The notes: generated by a model not told the origin, from the letters alone. A stretch of 16,485 bases of DNA from DASPXY01 sp038227745 (GCA_038227745.1 JBBRPS010000126.1:1-16485); one strand, 5' to 3'. Counted from the stretch's first letter, positions 7,006 to 16,351 are shown. Translations and numbers: made by a program.

Positions 7006-8088
7006 ATGTCCAAGCACACGGAAATGTCCCGGGTTGCCGGCCGGCCGCGGCGCCTGTGGTGGCTCGCCGTCCTCGCCGTGGCGGCGGGGCTGCCGCTGAC
7101 CGCCCCGAGGACGCGGGCGCAGGAGATCCGCGAGCGCAGCACGCTGCAAGGCGCGACGGGGTTCATCCTGTCGGTCGCCTTCACGCCGGACAGCAAGCTG
7201 CTGGTCAGCGGCAGCGGCGGCTTCAACCCGCAGGTCGGCGGCGGCGGCAAGGGCCCGCAGAACAACGAGGTCCGCCTGTGGGACGTCGTCGGCGCCATGT
7301 CGAAGAAGGTGCTGCAGGGCCACACCGACGTGGTCAACGCCATCGCCGTCTCCCCGGACGGCAAGCTGATCGCGTCCGGCAGCGAGGACAAGACGGTCAA
7401 GCTCTGGGAGGTCGGCTCGGTGAAGGAACTGGCGACGCTGAAGGGCCACACTGGCGCGGTGACCTCGGTCGCGTTCCATCCCGACGGCAAGACCCTCGCC
7501 TCGGCGAGCTACGACCGCACCGTCAAGCTCTGGGAGGTACACGGCGGCAAGGAGAAGGCGACGGTCGTGAAGAGCGGCGACACGCTCTGGGCGGTGGCGT
7601 TTTCGCCGGACGGCAAGACGCTGGCGACGGCGACGTGGGGCGAGGTGAAGCTGTGGGACGCGCAGACGGGCAAGCCGGTGCGGACGCTGACGGGGCACAC
7701 GAACTGGGTTTACGGCGTGGCGTTCTCGAAGGACGGCAAGCGGCTGGCGTCGGCGTCGGCCGACAAAAGCGTGCGCGTGTGGGACCCCGAGAGCGGCAAG
7801 GCGCTGGCGACGCTGCAAGGCCACACGCACCCGGTCTACGCGGTGGCGTTCAGCCCCGACGGCCGGCTGCTGGCCTCGGGGGGTGGCGAGTACGTCAAGG
7901 CGGGCGAGCTGAAGGTGTGGAACGTGGCCGACGGGCAGGAGCGGGCGTCGCTGTCGGGGCACGGCGAGCGCGTCCGCTGCGTGGCGTTCAGTCCGGATGG
8001 CGGGACGCTCGCGTCGGGGAGTTTCGACCGGACGATCAAGCTGTGGCACATATCGTCTGTCGGGAACAAGGAGAAGAAGGCACCGTGA
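7006..8088 (+). CDS. Secreted WD40 seven-bladed propeller protein
   Basis: The product is 360 residues with a signal peptide (RRLWWLAVLAVAAGLPLTAP, cleavage probably after TRA at about 35). The rest is seven WD40 repeats, each ending in an LWDV-type motif: RLWDV, KLWEV, KLWEV, KLWDA, RVWDP, KVWNV and KLWHI. That matches one closed seven-bladed propeller. Blades carry the usual VAFSPDGK-x-LASAS core and GHT turns. It is probably an exported protein-interaction platform, and no enzyme domain is fused to it. The start at 7006 has GAGGAG nine bases upstream. The frame is open from 6910, but that extension would bury the signal peptide and overlap the previous stop. Confidence 0.9.
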   Translation: MSKHTEMSRVAGRPRRLWWLAVLAVAAGLPLTAPRTRAQEIRERSTLQGATGFILSVAFTPDSKLLVSGSGGFNPQVGGGGKGPQNNEVRLWDVVGAMSKKVLQGHTDVVNAIAVSPDGKLIASGSEDKTVKLWEVGSVKELATLKGHTGAVTSVAFHPDGKTLASASYDRTVKLWEVHGGKEKATVVKSGDTLWAVAFSPDGKTLATATWGEVKLWDAQTGKPVRTLTGHTNWVYGVAFSKDGKRLASASADKSVRVWDPESGKALATLQGHTHPVYAVAFSPDGRLLASGGGEYVKAGELKVWNVADGQERASLSGHGERVRCVAFSPDGGTLASGSFDRTIKLWHISSVGNKEKKAP

Positions 8089-8191
8089 AGCGCCCTGCGT
8101 GACGCCGATGCGCGAGGCGAGCGATGTCCCTTCTACCCCTCGGACACCCCTTCTTCGCGGCGCCTGCGCCGTGGCTCGAGAGAATCTGGCC

Positions 8192-8207
8192 GCGCCGGCC
8201 CTCCGAC
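8192..8207. repeat. 16-nt intergenic repeat, copy 1
   Basis: GCGCCGGCCCTCCGAC recurs exactly at 9360-9375. Here it begins an imperfect palindrome, with TCGGGCCGCGGCGC following at 8210-8223. It lies in the 236-base gap between the WD40 gene and the next secreted gene, a gap in which I see no gene. Confidence 0.5.
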
Positions 8208-8324
8208 GGTCGGGCCGCGGCGCGAAACGCGGAGTACCTCCCTGGGACACCTTCCCCGGAGCCGGCGGACGCACCTTCGCGCTCCCGGCGACCGAGGGTT
8301 GTGAGCCCTGGAGGAACACGAGTC

Positions 8325-9329
8325 ATGAGGAGTTCGCTGAGGAATAGACAGGCCAGGACGGTGCTGCCGGCGCTCGGCCTGCTGGTGACGCTGGGGGCCT
8401 TCGCCGACGCCCAGCGCCCGCAACCGCGACCAGCCCCCCGGGCCAACCCGGCGAAGGTCAGGGCGACCACGACGACGCTGCGGTTCGCGCTGCCGCCGGG
8501 GGAGTCCCTGACCATCGACCCGGCCCGGTCTTTTACGGACCCCACGAACCCGAACATTCACGCGATGGGCAACCCGCGCCTGTTCTTCGTCTTCCAGGGC
8601 CCGACCTGGTCGAGCCCCGAGGGCAGGGCGCGCCTGGGCGTGCTGCTTCGCGCCGCCAAGGACATCCTCGACAGCGGTTACCTGGGCGGCCTGGCGCAGT
8701 ACGGCTTCGGGAAGGTCACGTTCAACCCGGCGACCGACTTCCTGCTGGAACCGCGCGTGCCGCTGACGATCGTCAATCCGTTGTCGCCGAACGACCCGAA
8801 CGCGAACCAGAGGGCTTTGCAGGCGTTCCTGCAGAAGACGCTCGCCCTGCACCGGCTGCCGCTGCCCAGGCCCGGCGACAACTGGCGCAACTCCACGATC
8901 TACGTCGTGATGGGGGACGCCGCCACGCCGGGGACGAAGGGGGCGGTCCGGTACGGCGAGAACGACCCGTGGCGGGCCGACCCGAGTAACCCGAACAGTG
9001 CGTCGCTGGCGGAAATGATCTGGGCCGGTTTCGACGCGGGGCAGCGGCGCGGGCCCGGAGGCGAGTACGACGGCACGACGCAACTCTTCGCGCACGAGCT
9101 CGCCGAGGCGATCTCCGGGATCGGGCTCAAGGTCAAGCTGCCTGGCGGACGAACCCCGGACGGCTACCAGATCGCGGACAACGACGCCGCCCTGCACACG
9201 GCGCGGCTGACGGCCGGTGCCGACAGGCAGCAGGTACTGGTGCAATCGTACTTCTCGAACGCCGACCAGGCGTTCATCATCCCCGGTGTCGCCTCAACCC
9301 AGAAGAAGCTCCGGCCGGCGCGCCGATAG
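8325..9329 (+). CDS. Secreted protein with HELAEA zincin-like motif
   Basis: The product is 334 residues with a signal peptide at about 1-29 (VLPALGLLVTLGAFADA). The mature part contains LRFALPPGESLTIDP, a helical segment near 101-125, and TIYVVMGDAATPGTKGAVRYGEN. Then comes LFAHELAEAISG (H257, E258, E261), followed by YQIADNDAALHT and VLVQSYFSNADQAFIIP. The order HE-LAEA, then a 'xIADND' stretch, then 'VQSYFSN' recalls proteins such as the EXORDIUM/PHI-1 group, which carry a zincin-like helix without the HExxH third ligand. Peptidase activity is therefore not established. The start at 8325 has GGAGGA nine bases upstream and puts a signal peptide first. The frame is open from 8124, but that extension is low-complexity and unlikely. 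Confidence 0.72.
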   Translation: MRSSLRNRQARTVLPALGLLVTLGAFADAQRPQPRPAPRANPAKVRATTTTLRFALPPGESLTIDPARSFTDPTNPNIHAMGNPRLFFVFQGPTWSSPEGRARLGVLLRAAKDILDSGYLGGLAQYGFGKVTFNPATDFLLEPRVPLTIVNPLSPNDPNANQRALQAFLQKTLALHRLPLPRPGDNWRNSTIYVVMGDAATPGTKGAVRYGENDPWRADPSNPNSASLAEMIWAGFDAGQRRGPGGEYDGTTQLFAHELAEAISGIGLKVKLPGGRTPDGYQIADNDAALHTARLTAGADRQQVLVQSYFSNADQAFIIPGVASTQKKLRPARR

Positions 9330-9350
9330 GACGTCGGTTCAAGATGAGGC

Positions 9351-9369
9351 GGGCCGGGGGCGCCGGCCC
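9351..9369. terminator. GC hairpin after the secreted gene
   Basis: GGGCCGG (9351-9357) and CCGGCCC (9363-9369) form a 7-bp stem with a 5-nt loop, 21 bases after the stop. There is no T-tract. The right arm overlaps the 16-nt repeat at 9360-9375. It may end transcription or may simply be a repeat copy. The remaining 9376-9596 shows no gene. Confidence 0.35.
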
Positions 9370-9375
9370 TCCGAC
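9360..9375. repeat. 16-nt intergenic repeat, copy 2
   Basis: This is an exact copy of GCGCCGGCCCTCCGAC from 8192-8207. The two copies bracket the secreted HELAEA-motif gene. Base matches stop at both edges, so the shared unit is exactly 16 bases here. Confidence 0.5.
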
Positions 9376-9596
9376 CCGCCCTTCCGATCGCACCGCAATG
9401 GTTCTGGAATGCGCTCCGACCAATCCGGGTAGGGGAATCACCATCCCCGCGCCCCCCGGGCATGTCATTTGCACCCGACCCCTATCCTTCGTGACGGCAA
9501 GCAGCCCCCATGTCCCCGCCAGAAGTGCAGGCGGCGGGCAGGAGGGCCGCATCACTTCGAGACGCTGCACCGCACCTCCAACAAGGCGAGGACAAC

Positions 9597-10001
9597 GTGA
9601 ACAGTCGGAAAGTCGAGCATTATCGGCAGCAACTGGTATCCCTGGGGGAGCGGCTCAAAGTCGATCTGTCGGGCCTCGCGGATGAGGCCCTGCGGACCAC
9701 GGGGGGCGAGGCGAGCGGTAGCCTGTCGAACATGCCGCTCCACCTCGCCGACCTCGGTTCGGACTCCTTCGAGCACGAGATGACCATGAACCTGCTGGAG
9801 ACGGAGGGGCAGGCCTTCGCAGAGGTCGCGGACGCCCTCAACCGGATTGAACAGGGCACGTTCGGGATTTGCGAACTCTGTGAGAAGGAGATCGCCGCGG
9901 CGCGCCTCGAGGCCCTCCCCCACGTGCGGCACTGCATTCACTGCGCCCACGAGGTGCAGGACGCCGCCGAGCAGGCAGGGGTACGCATGGGCTACGTGTG
10001 A
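9597..10001 (+). CDS. TraR/DksA family C4 zinc-finger protein
   Basis: Read from the GTG at 9597, the product is 134 residues. It has an N-terminal coiled-coil helix (SRKVEHYRQQLVSLGERL), an acidic segment LADLGSDSFEHEM, and a C-terminal four-cysteine zinc finger in which C92 and C95 (CELC) pair with C113 and C116 (CIHC). RIEQGTFGICELCEKEI and RLEALP are classic DksA/TraR signatures. Family members bind RNA polymerase through the secondary channel and modify transcription, often with ppGpp. GTG 9597 is preferred over ATG 9510 because GAGG lies five bases upstream and homologous proteins start with this helix. The stop codon is followed at once by a 13-nt leader and a hairpin. Confidence 0.88.
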   Translation: MNSRKVEHYRQQLVSLGERLKVDLSGLADEALRTTGGEASGSLSNMPLHLADLGSDSFEHEMTMNLLETEGQAFAEVADALNRIEQGTFGICELCEKEIAAARLEALPHVRHCIHCAHEVQDAAEQAGVRMGYV

Positions 10002-10072
10002 GAGTCTGTCCGGGAAGGGGGGAAAGGTGTCTGGAACCTTGGAATTCGAGGGTTCCAGACACCTTTCCCCCC
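10002..10072. repeat. Hairpin with 13-nt leader (copy 2)
   Basis: GAGTCTGTCCGGG (10002-10014) follows the TGA of the DksA-like gene. A 22-bp perfect stem follows (10017-10038 and 10051-10072) with a 12-nt loop holding GAATTC. The arms contain AAAGGTGTCTGGAACC and its complement. The leader is identical to the one at 1491, but the stem is unrelated. The element separates two convergent gene runs and may act as a bidirectional terminator. Confidence 0.78.
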
Positions 10073-10167
10073 TCGAAGTACGGCAGCAGATCGCCAGCAA
10101 GGCCGAGTCGGAGATGAGCCAGCAGCAGCGCGAGTACGTGCTGCGCCGCCAGCTCGAGGCCATTCGA
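10072..10167 (+). pseudogene. lon: Relic of a Lon protease gene
   Basis: Read in the frame starting at 10072, about 32 codons begin LEVRQQIASKAE, continue EMSQQQREYVLRRQLEAIR, and then diverge. This matches the long helical segment of Lon proteases just before the usual KELGE (pattern EM-x-x-x-QREY-x-LR-x-QL-x-AI). No other part of Lon (ATPase, Ser-Lys peptidase) is present, so it is a fragment of roughly 4% of a gene. It begins exactly where the hairpin arm ends and stops where an IS-end-like 12-mer begins. The frame continues to 10218 without obvious homology. Confidence 0.75.
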
Positions 10168-10174
10168 GTTTCGC
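10163..10174. other. 12-nt match to the IS inverted repeat
   Basis: TTCGAGTTTCGC is identical to 12 of the 18 bases of the IS inverted repeats at 15702-15719 and 16264-16281. It coincides with the point at which the Lon reading diverges, so it may mark an ancient IS end. The match alone is short and may be chance. Confidence 0.35.
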
Positions 10175-10214
10175 GGCGGTTCGCCTCACTGCCGCGGAGC
10201 CGGGAGGTCAGTCC

Positions 10215-10631
10215 CTAGCCCCTGCCGCGCCCCCGCTGCAGCCACGCCAGGAAGTCATCGACCCCGCCATAGCCCTCCTTGCTGTTCAGCTTCTTGCCGT
10301 CGCCATCCACGACGAAAAACGCCGGGATACCGTCCACGTCGAACTGCTGCTTGAGGGCCGGCTCGCGATCGGTGTCGATCAGCAGAACGACGTAGTCGCG
10401 CAGCGCCTCGACGACGCGCGGGTCGTGCAGCGCCTTCTTGAACTCGCGGCACGGCAGGCACCACGTCGCCGAGAAGTCAATGAACAGCCGCTTGTTCTCC
10501 TTCTTCGCCAGCGCCAGCGCTTTCGCGTAGCCGAACTTCTCGGTGTAGGTCTGTAGCTTGCCGTCGTTCGCGGACGGCGTACAGCTCGCGAGGAGGCAGG
10601 CGGCGAACAGGACGAAGCCGAGCTTTTTCAT
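10215..10631 (-). CDS. Thioredoxin-like lipoprotein
   Basis: The product is 138 residues. MKKLGFVLFAACLLASC is a lipoprotein signal with lipobox LASC, so C17 would be lipidated and the protein anchored outside the cytoplasmic membrane. The thioredoxin fold follows: KRLFIDFSATWCLPC gives the redox pair C58/C61, and DGIPAFFVVDGDGK gives the cis-proline at 103. The long helix AKALALAKKENK before the active strand is typical of DsbD-gamma and thioredoxin_7 types. The likely role is disulfide reduction or exchange in the periplasm. The start at 10631 has AAGGA six bases upstream; an in-frame ATG at 10673 would put residues ahead of the lipoprotein signal. It lies 82 bases downstream of the large WD40 gene on the same strand and may have its own promoter. 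Confidence 0.9.
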   Translation of the reverse strand: MKKLGFVLFAACLLASCTPSANDGKLQTYTEKFGYAKALALAKKENKRLFIDFSATWCLPCREFKKALHDPRVVEALRDYVVLLIDTDREPALKQQFDVDGIPAFFVVDGDGKKLNSKEGYGGVDDFLAWLQRGRGRG

Positions 10632-10671
10632 CGCAAGTCCTTTCGGGGTCTGGGGCCGGGTGGCTGAGGTC

Positions 10672-10701
10672 ATTCTCCCCGTCCGGCGGCCGGCGGGTCA
10701 A
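10672..10701 (-). promoter_or_regulatory. Possible promoter for the thioredoxin gene
   Basis: On the minus strand TTGACC (10696-10701) and GAGAAT (10672-10677) are separated by 18 bases. A start near 10665 would leave a 34-base leader holding AAGGA before ATG 10631. It lies in the gap after the large WD40 gene, so the thioredoxin could be transcribed separately. Confidence 0.42.
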
Positions 10702-10713
10702 GGGCAAGAGCGT

Positions 10714-13410
10714 TCAGGGCGCGACCGCCCGCGCGGCCAGGCGCCGCAGCGACGCCCGCGCCTCCTGCGTGAGCCGCGCCTCCGGCGCACCGCCGGCGAG
10801 CGCCCGCAGCACCTCACGCGCCTCCGGCGTCCCGACCTGCTCCAGCACGTCCACCGCCCGCAGCGCCCGCAACCGCTCGGGCACCCTCCGCCGGACGGCC
10901 TCCAGAAGCTGCTCCGCCCGGCGCTTCATCTCCAGCGGCTGCGGCTTCGCCAGCACGCGGCGCAGGGCGTTCTCCGCCGACTCCCCGAGTCTTTCCAACT
11001 CGCGCATGGCCTTCTCCCGAACCTCGAAGCGGTCGTGGCCGAGGTCCTCGACGAGCCGCCCGACTCGCTGCGCGTCGAAGGGCCGCGCCGGTGCGAGGCG
11101 CCCGCGCAGCCAGGCGGCCGTCTTCCCGCCGCCCGTCTCCAGCATCGCGGCCGCCGCATACGCGGTCGCCGCCCTGGCGTCCGCGAGCTGGTCCCAGAGC
11201 CTGGCGAAGTCCGCAGGCGTCAGCGGCTTGCCGGCGGGAGCTAGGGGGCGCAGGGCGCCGACGTCCCAGAGCAGAACGGTGGTGTCGGCGTTGCCTGCGG
11301 CGAGGGTCTTGCCGTCGGGCGCGAAGGCGAGCGCGGCGATCGGCCCCCCCTGCCCGCTGAGCACCGACAGGAGCCGCCCGGTGGCGACGTCCCAGAAATG
11401 CACGGCCCCACGGTAGGCGTCGGTCGCCAGGACGCGGCCGTCCGGCGAGAAGGTCACGACCTTTTCATACGCGTGGTTGAAGCCCAGGCGCTCGCCGGGC
11501 AGCAAGGCCCAGCGGCGGACCATCTGCCCGCTCGCCACCTCCCACAGGCTCACGCGCTGCTTTCCGCCCGGCGCGAATTCGCGCACCGCCAGGAGCCGGC
11601 CGCTCGGCGAAAAGGCGACCCCCTGGGCCAGGACATCAGCCAGCGACTGGGACAGCAGGCGACCGGTGGCGGCCTCCCAGAGCTTTACGCCCCAGCCGAA
11701 GGTCGCCAGCACGCGCCCGTCCGGCGACAGCGTGCAGTGCAGCACGGGACTGGGCTGGACCGGCAACCGGCACAGTTCCTTCCCGGCCGCGACGTCCCAC
11801 AGCCCGATGAGCAAGCGGGTGCGCTCCGGGTGGAAGAAGTTCGGCGCGGCCGGTTTTCCCTGGGCATCGACGGCTTGCGCCACGGCCAGCCTCGTGCCGT
11901 CTTGGGAAAGGGTGTGCGTTGCGGCCGCCGGCAGCGGCAGTGGCAGCCGCACGGCCTTCCCGTCGGCGCCGTCGAGCCGGTAGAGCGCGCTTGCGGTCGA
12001 GACCAACAGCTTGCCGTCCGGCGTGAAAAGCGCCTCATCGGCATCGCTCCCGGGGATGGCCGGCCGGCCCAGGTGCTTGCCGTCGTCGGCCCGCCAGAGA
12101 TGGAGGACGCCGGCAGCGCAGAGCGAGGCGACCACCTTGCTGTCGGGACTGAAGGCGACGTGGCGGATCGAGTCGTGGTGGACAGGGCCTGCGAGCAGTT
12201 GTCGGCCGGTCGTTGCGTCCAGCAGTCCCAGGCCATTCGCGTGAGGAGCGGCACCGACGACGAGCGGGCAGCCCTCGCGGTCGAAGCCGGCGGCGCGGGC
12301 GTGGACCGCCGCCCAGCGGTGATACCGCAGGCGCTTCCCCGTGGCCGGGTCCCAGAGCCACAGCCCGCCCTCGGCGGCGCCGGCCGCGAGGAGCTTGCCG
12401 TCCTTCGAGAAGGCGAGGGCCGTTGCGCCCTGCTCGTGCCCCTGCGGCGGCTTGCGGGGAGTGAGCTGAACGCCGCCCCCGGCGCCCCGCGCCACTTTCC
12501 ACAGCCGGACCGGCCGCCCCGGCCCTGCCGCCGCGAGGAGCTTGCCGGCCGGCCCGCAGGCGAGCGTGTAAGCCAGGTCCGTCGTCAGGCTCGCGAGGCG
12601 CTTGCCGCTGTCCGGGTCCCACAGGCACAGGCTGCTGTCGTCGCACGCCGTGGCGAGCAGATCTCCGACGAAGGCCAGGGCGGTCGCGTGGCCCTTGCCC
12701 GGCGTCAGCGTGTGCCGGAGCGCCCCCGTCGCCGCGTCGAGCAGGTGGATGCGGTCGCAGCCGACTGCCAGCATTTTGCCGTCGGGCGAGAATGCCGCGA
12801 CCCAGGCGAAAGGCACCGTGTTCACCGGAATGGGGCAGCGGCGGACTTCCGCGCCGCTCGCGACGTCCCAGAAATGGACGCGGGCGAAGTCGTTGCTGAT
12901 GCCCTGCCCGGCGAGCGCCAGGGTCTTGCCGTCCTGGGTGAACACCATCGCATGCACGTTGAAGCCTTCGGGCGCTCGCCGCCGCAACACCTGCTTGCCG
13001 GTCGCCGTCTCCGACACCAGGATCACCGCCTCGGGGTGGTAGTTGCCCGAGGCCAGGAGGCTGCCGTCCGGGGAGAGGGTGAGGTAATCGATCTGTCCGG
13101 CGTGCCGCAGCCGCACCGTGCCGAGCCGCGCCCGCGCCCCGGCCGGCAGCGGGTCGCCGTGAGCATCGGCGCTCTTCCTGTCCGCCTTCGGGGCCGCGGC
13201 GCCGGCGCGCTTGCCCAGCCGCCCCAGCGCGGCCCGCCCCTCCGCGGTGAGCCGGGCGACGGCGTCGGGGTGCGTGTCGCGGCCGACGCGGGGCGCCGCG
13301 AGGGCCGGCCGTTCGGCAGGCGGTTGAGCGGAAAGGGCGCCAGGGCGGAACCCGGCGGCCGCCAGCAGGAATGCCAGGCCCGCGAGGGTGGTGGAGCGGA
13401 GTAGGCTCAT
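10714..13410 (-). CDS. Secreted WD40 double propeller with helical C-terminal tail
   Basis: The product is 898 residues. It starts with a signal peptide (STTLAGLAFLLAAAGF, cleavage likely after ALSA at 28), then an Ala/Arg-rich linker to about 100. Fourteen WD40-like blades can be counted from about 100 to 730, for example FWDVASG, LWDPDSG, LWDPATG, LWEAATG, LWEVASG and LLWDVGA, which would make two seven-bladed propellers. Residues ~730-898 are helical and HEAT-like (LTPADFARLW, VREKAMRELERLG, VLEQVGTPEAREVL, GAPEARLTQEARASL). This tail is typical of planctomycete WD40 proteins, some of which are fused to kinases or sigma factors; no such fusion is present here. Start 13410 is chosen because it begins a clean signal peptide and lies after a possible -10 box. 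No strong Shine-Dalgarno sequence is seen. Confidence 0.88.
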   Translation of the reverse strand: MSLLRSTTLAGLAFLLAAAGFRPGALSAQPPAERPALAAPRVGRDTHPDAVARLTAEGRAALGRLGKRAGAAAPKADRKSADAHGDPLPAGARARLGTVRLRHAGQIDYLTLSPDGSLLASGNYHPEAVILVSETATGKQVLRRRAPEGFNVHAMVFTQDGKTLALAGQGISNDFARVHFWDVASGAEVRRCPIPVNTVPFAWVAAFSPDGKMLAVGCDRIHLLDAATGALRHTLTPGKGHATALAFVGDLLATACDDSSLCLWDPDSGKRLASLTTDLAYTLACGPAGKLLAAAGPGRPVRLWKVARGAGGGVQLTPRKPPQGHEQGATALAFSKDGKLLAAGAAEGGLWLWDPATGKRLRYHRWAAVHARAAGFDREGCPLVVGAAPHANGLGLLDATTGRQLLAGPVHHDSIRHVAFSPDSKVVASLCAAGVLHLWRADDGKHLGRPAIPGSDADEALFTPDGKLLVSTASALYRLDGADGKAVRLPLPLPAAATHTLSQDGTRLAVAQAVDAQGKPAAPNFFHPERTRLLIGLWDVAAGKELCRLPVQPSPVLHCTLSPDGRVLATFGWGVKLWEAATGRLLSQSLADVLAQGVAFSPSGRLLAVREFAPGGKQRVSLWEVASGQMVRRWALLPGERLGFNHAYEKVVTFSPDGRVLATDAYRGAVHFWDVATGRLLSVLSGQGGPIAALAFAPDGKTLAAGNADTTVLLWDVGALRPLAPAGKPLTPADFARLWDQLADARAATAYAAAAMLETGGGKTAAWLRGRLAPARPFDAQRVGRLVEDLGHDRFEVREKAMRELERLGESAENALRRVLAKPQPLEMKRRAEQLLEAVRRRVPERLRALRAVDVLEQVGTPEAREVLRALAGGAPEARLTQEARASLRRLAARAVAP

Positions 13411-13454
13411 CGGCAGTACCAGTGCGGCGAGGGGAGGACGCGACGCCGGCATCG

Positions 13455-13460
13455 ATTGTA
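13455..13460 (-). promoter_or_regulatory. Possible -10 box for the large WD40 gene
   Basis: On the minus strand this reads TACAAT, five of six matches to TATAAT. The nearest -35-like hexamer (TTACGC) is 19 bases upstream and poor. A start near 13448 would put ATG 13452 upstream of the transcript and so favours ATG 13410. I see no gene in the rest of 13411-13677. Confidence 0.3.
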
Positions 13461-13677
13461 CCGAGCCGGTGCGGCCCGAGCGTAACGGATTTGTAACGGC
13501 TACGCACGAAGTGGGACAAGACTTCCGGGGGATAAGACCGCCCCTCCGCCGGGAAGACCATCGGGAGGCCTCGGCAACCTTGCCGTGACGCGAGAGCGCG
13601 GGCGACGAAGACCCCCGGGAGCGTGGATCCGTTCGGCGTATGGGCAAGTCGCGCGCACGACGGGTGGCCCTGACCGC

Positions 13678-15648
<1,971 letters not shown>

Positions 15649-15701
15649 GCCTGCGAGGACAAGCGCCCGGCCGGCGAGGTTCGCGGCGGGGAGGCCCCTA
15701 A

Positions 15702-15719
15702 GTTCGAGTTTCGCAGATT
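15702..15719 (+). repeat. IS left terminal inverted repeat
   Basis: Eighteen bases pair perfectly with 16264-16281, and pairing breaks on both sides. Confidence 0.8.
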
Positions 15720-15744
15720 TCGGTGGAGTCCATGAGTAGAAAAA

Positions 15745-15821
15745 GGTCGGCTTCCTGGGTCGGCTCGAGTAGTTTGGGTGTATCGCGCCCCCCACCCCTT
15801 CGCTCCGCAAGGAAGCCAACC
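15745..15821 (+). promoter_or_regulatory. Hairpin covering the transposase ribosome binding site
   Basis: GGTCGGCTTCCT (15745-15756) can pair with AGGAAGCCAACC (15810-15821) in 8 bp, one mismatch and 3 bp. The right arm holds the AGGA just before ATG 15823. Some IS elements (IS10, IS50) use such a fold to stop read-through transcripts from being translated. For this element the idea is inference. Confidence 0.35.
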
Positions 15822-15822
15822 C

Positions 15823-16245
15823 ATGCAGCTTACCCCCTCGTGCCGCGCCCTGCTACAGCACTTCCTCTCCGTTTTCACCGCCCCGTCCTTCCGCCTCTTC
15901 GCCCTGATCCTCACCGGCTGGGCCTCTCCTGCCGCCACCGCTTCATCACCGAGTGCATCTTTACCGCCGGCCAGGTCGGCGTCGGCCACTGGTCCTGCTT
16001 CCACCGCTTTTTCTCCCACTACGCCTGGTCCCTCGACGACCTCTGTCGCGTCCGCGCCGGCCTGCTCATCAACCGCTTCTGCCCCGATGGCCCCGTCCTG
16101 CTGGCCGCCGACGACACCCAAGGGGTGGCGGAAGTGGCCGAGTTGGCTGCCCGGGTCGGCTGAGCGCGGCCGCCGGCCCAGCGGAAAGCGGCAGAAAACA
16201 CCCAGGGAAGTGGCTGAACTGCCTCAACGAAGTGGGGCAGCAAGC
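15823..16245 (+). pseudogene. Broken DDE transposase gene (IS701/IS4-like)
   Basis: The first frame from ATG 15823 reads CRALLQHFLSVFTAPSFRLF and LILTGW up to 15921. The next residues expected in intact copies continue in another frame (LSCRHRFITECIFTAGQVG, GHWSCFHRFFSHYAWSLDDL, VLLAADDT), which indicates a single-base loss near 15921. The first catalytic aspartates are at 16110-16115. Shortly after, homology stops, and a third frame gives GKWLNCLNEVGQQ (16205-16243), which looks like a transposase C-terminus. Two further catalytic residues and most of the DDE domain are therefore gone. AAGGA precedes the ATG. The family assignment (DDE superfamily PF13546, IS701 group) is from remembered motifs and is moderately sure. 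Confidence 0.75.
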
Positions 16246-16263
16246 CTCCCTGCCGCCCCGCAG

Positions 16264-16281
16264 AATCTGCGAAACTCGAAC
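16264..16281 (-). repeat. IS right terminal inverted repeat
   Basis: This is the complement of the left repeat at 15702-15719, 18 of 18 bases. Confidence 0.8.
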
Positions 16282-16291
16282 GAAGCGGCTA

Positions 16292-16322
16292 CTGTAGAGC
16301 TGTGGCAGAGCTGCTGTAGAGC
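16292..16322. repeat. Direct repeat CTGTAGAGC between two mobile elements
   Basis: CTGTAGAGC occurs at 16292-16300 and 16314-16322 with a 22-base period. It fills much of the 70-base gap between the deleted IS and the IS630-like end. It may be a remnant of an older insertion, and no function is apparent. Confidence 0.35.
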
Positions 16323-16351
16323 GAGAGTAGCCCTCGGTTTGCCACGTGCTA

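Larger units (their letters stand above)
15702..16281 (+). mobile_element. Internally deleted IS, 580 bp, intact inverted repeats
   Basis: Perfect 18-bp terminal inverted repeats (GTTCGAGTTTCGCAGATT at 15702-15719 and its complement at 16264-16281) bound a 580-bp unit. It holds a 5' leader, the N-terminus of a DDE transposase and a short C-terminal stretch. A full element of this type should be about 1.3-1.5 kb, so the middle is missing. No target-site duplication is visible (CCCTAA on the left, GAAGCG on the right). It lies 54 bases upstream of the MutS2 gene, in the opposite orientation. Confidence 0.75.

Noticed and set aside
11398..13404. Long plus-strand frame opposite the large WD40 gene
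   Set aside because: It is the antisense of regular WD40 repeats and has no independent homology signal.
15696..16287. Target-site duplication around the deleted IS
   Set aside because: The flanks CCCTAA and GAAGCG do not match.
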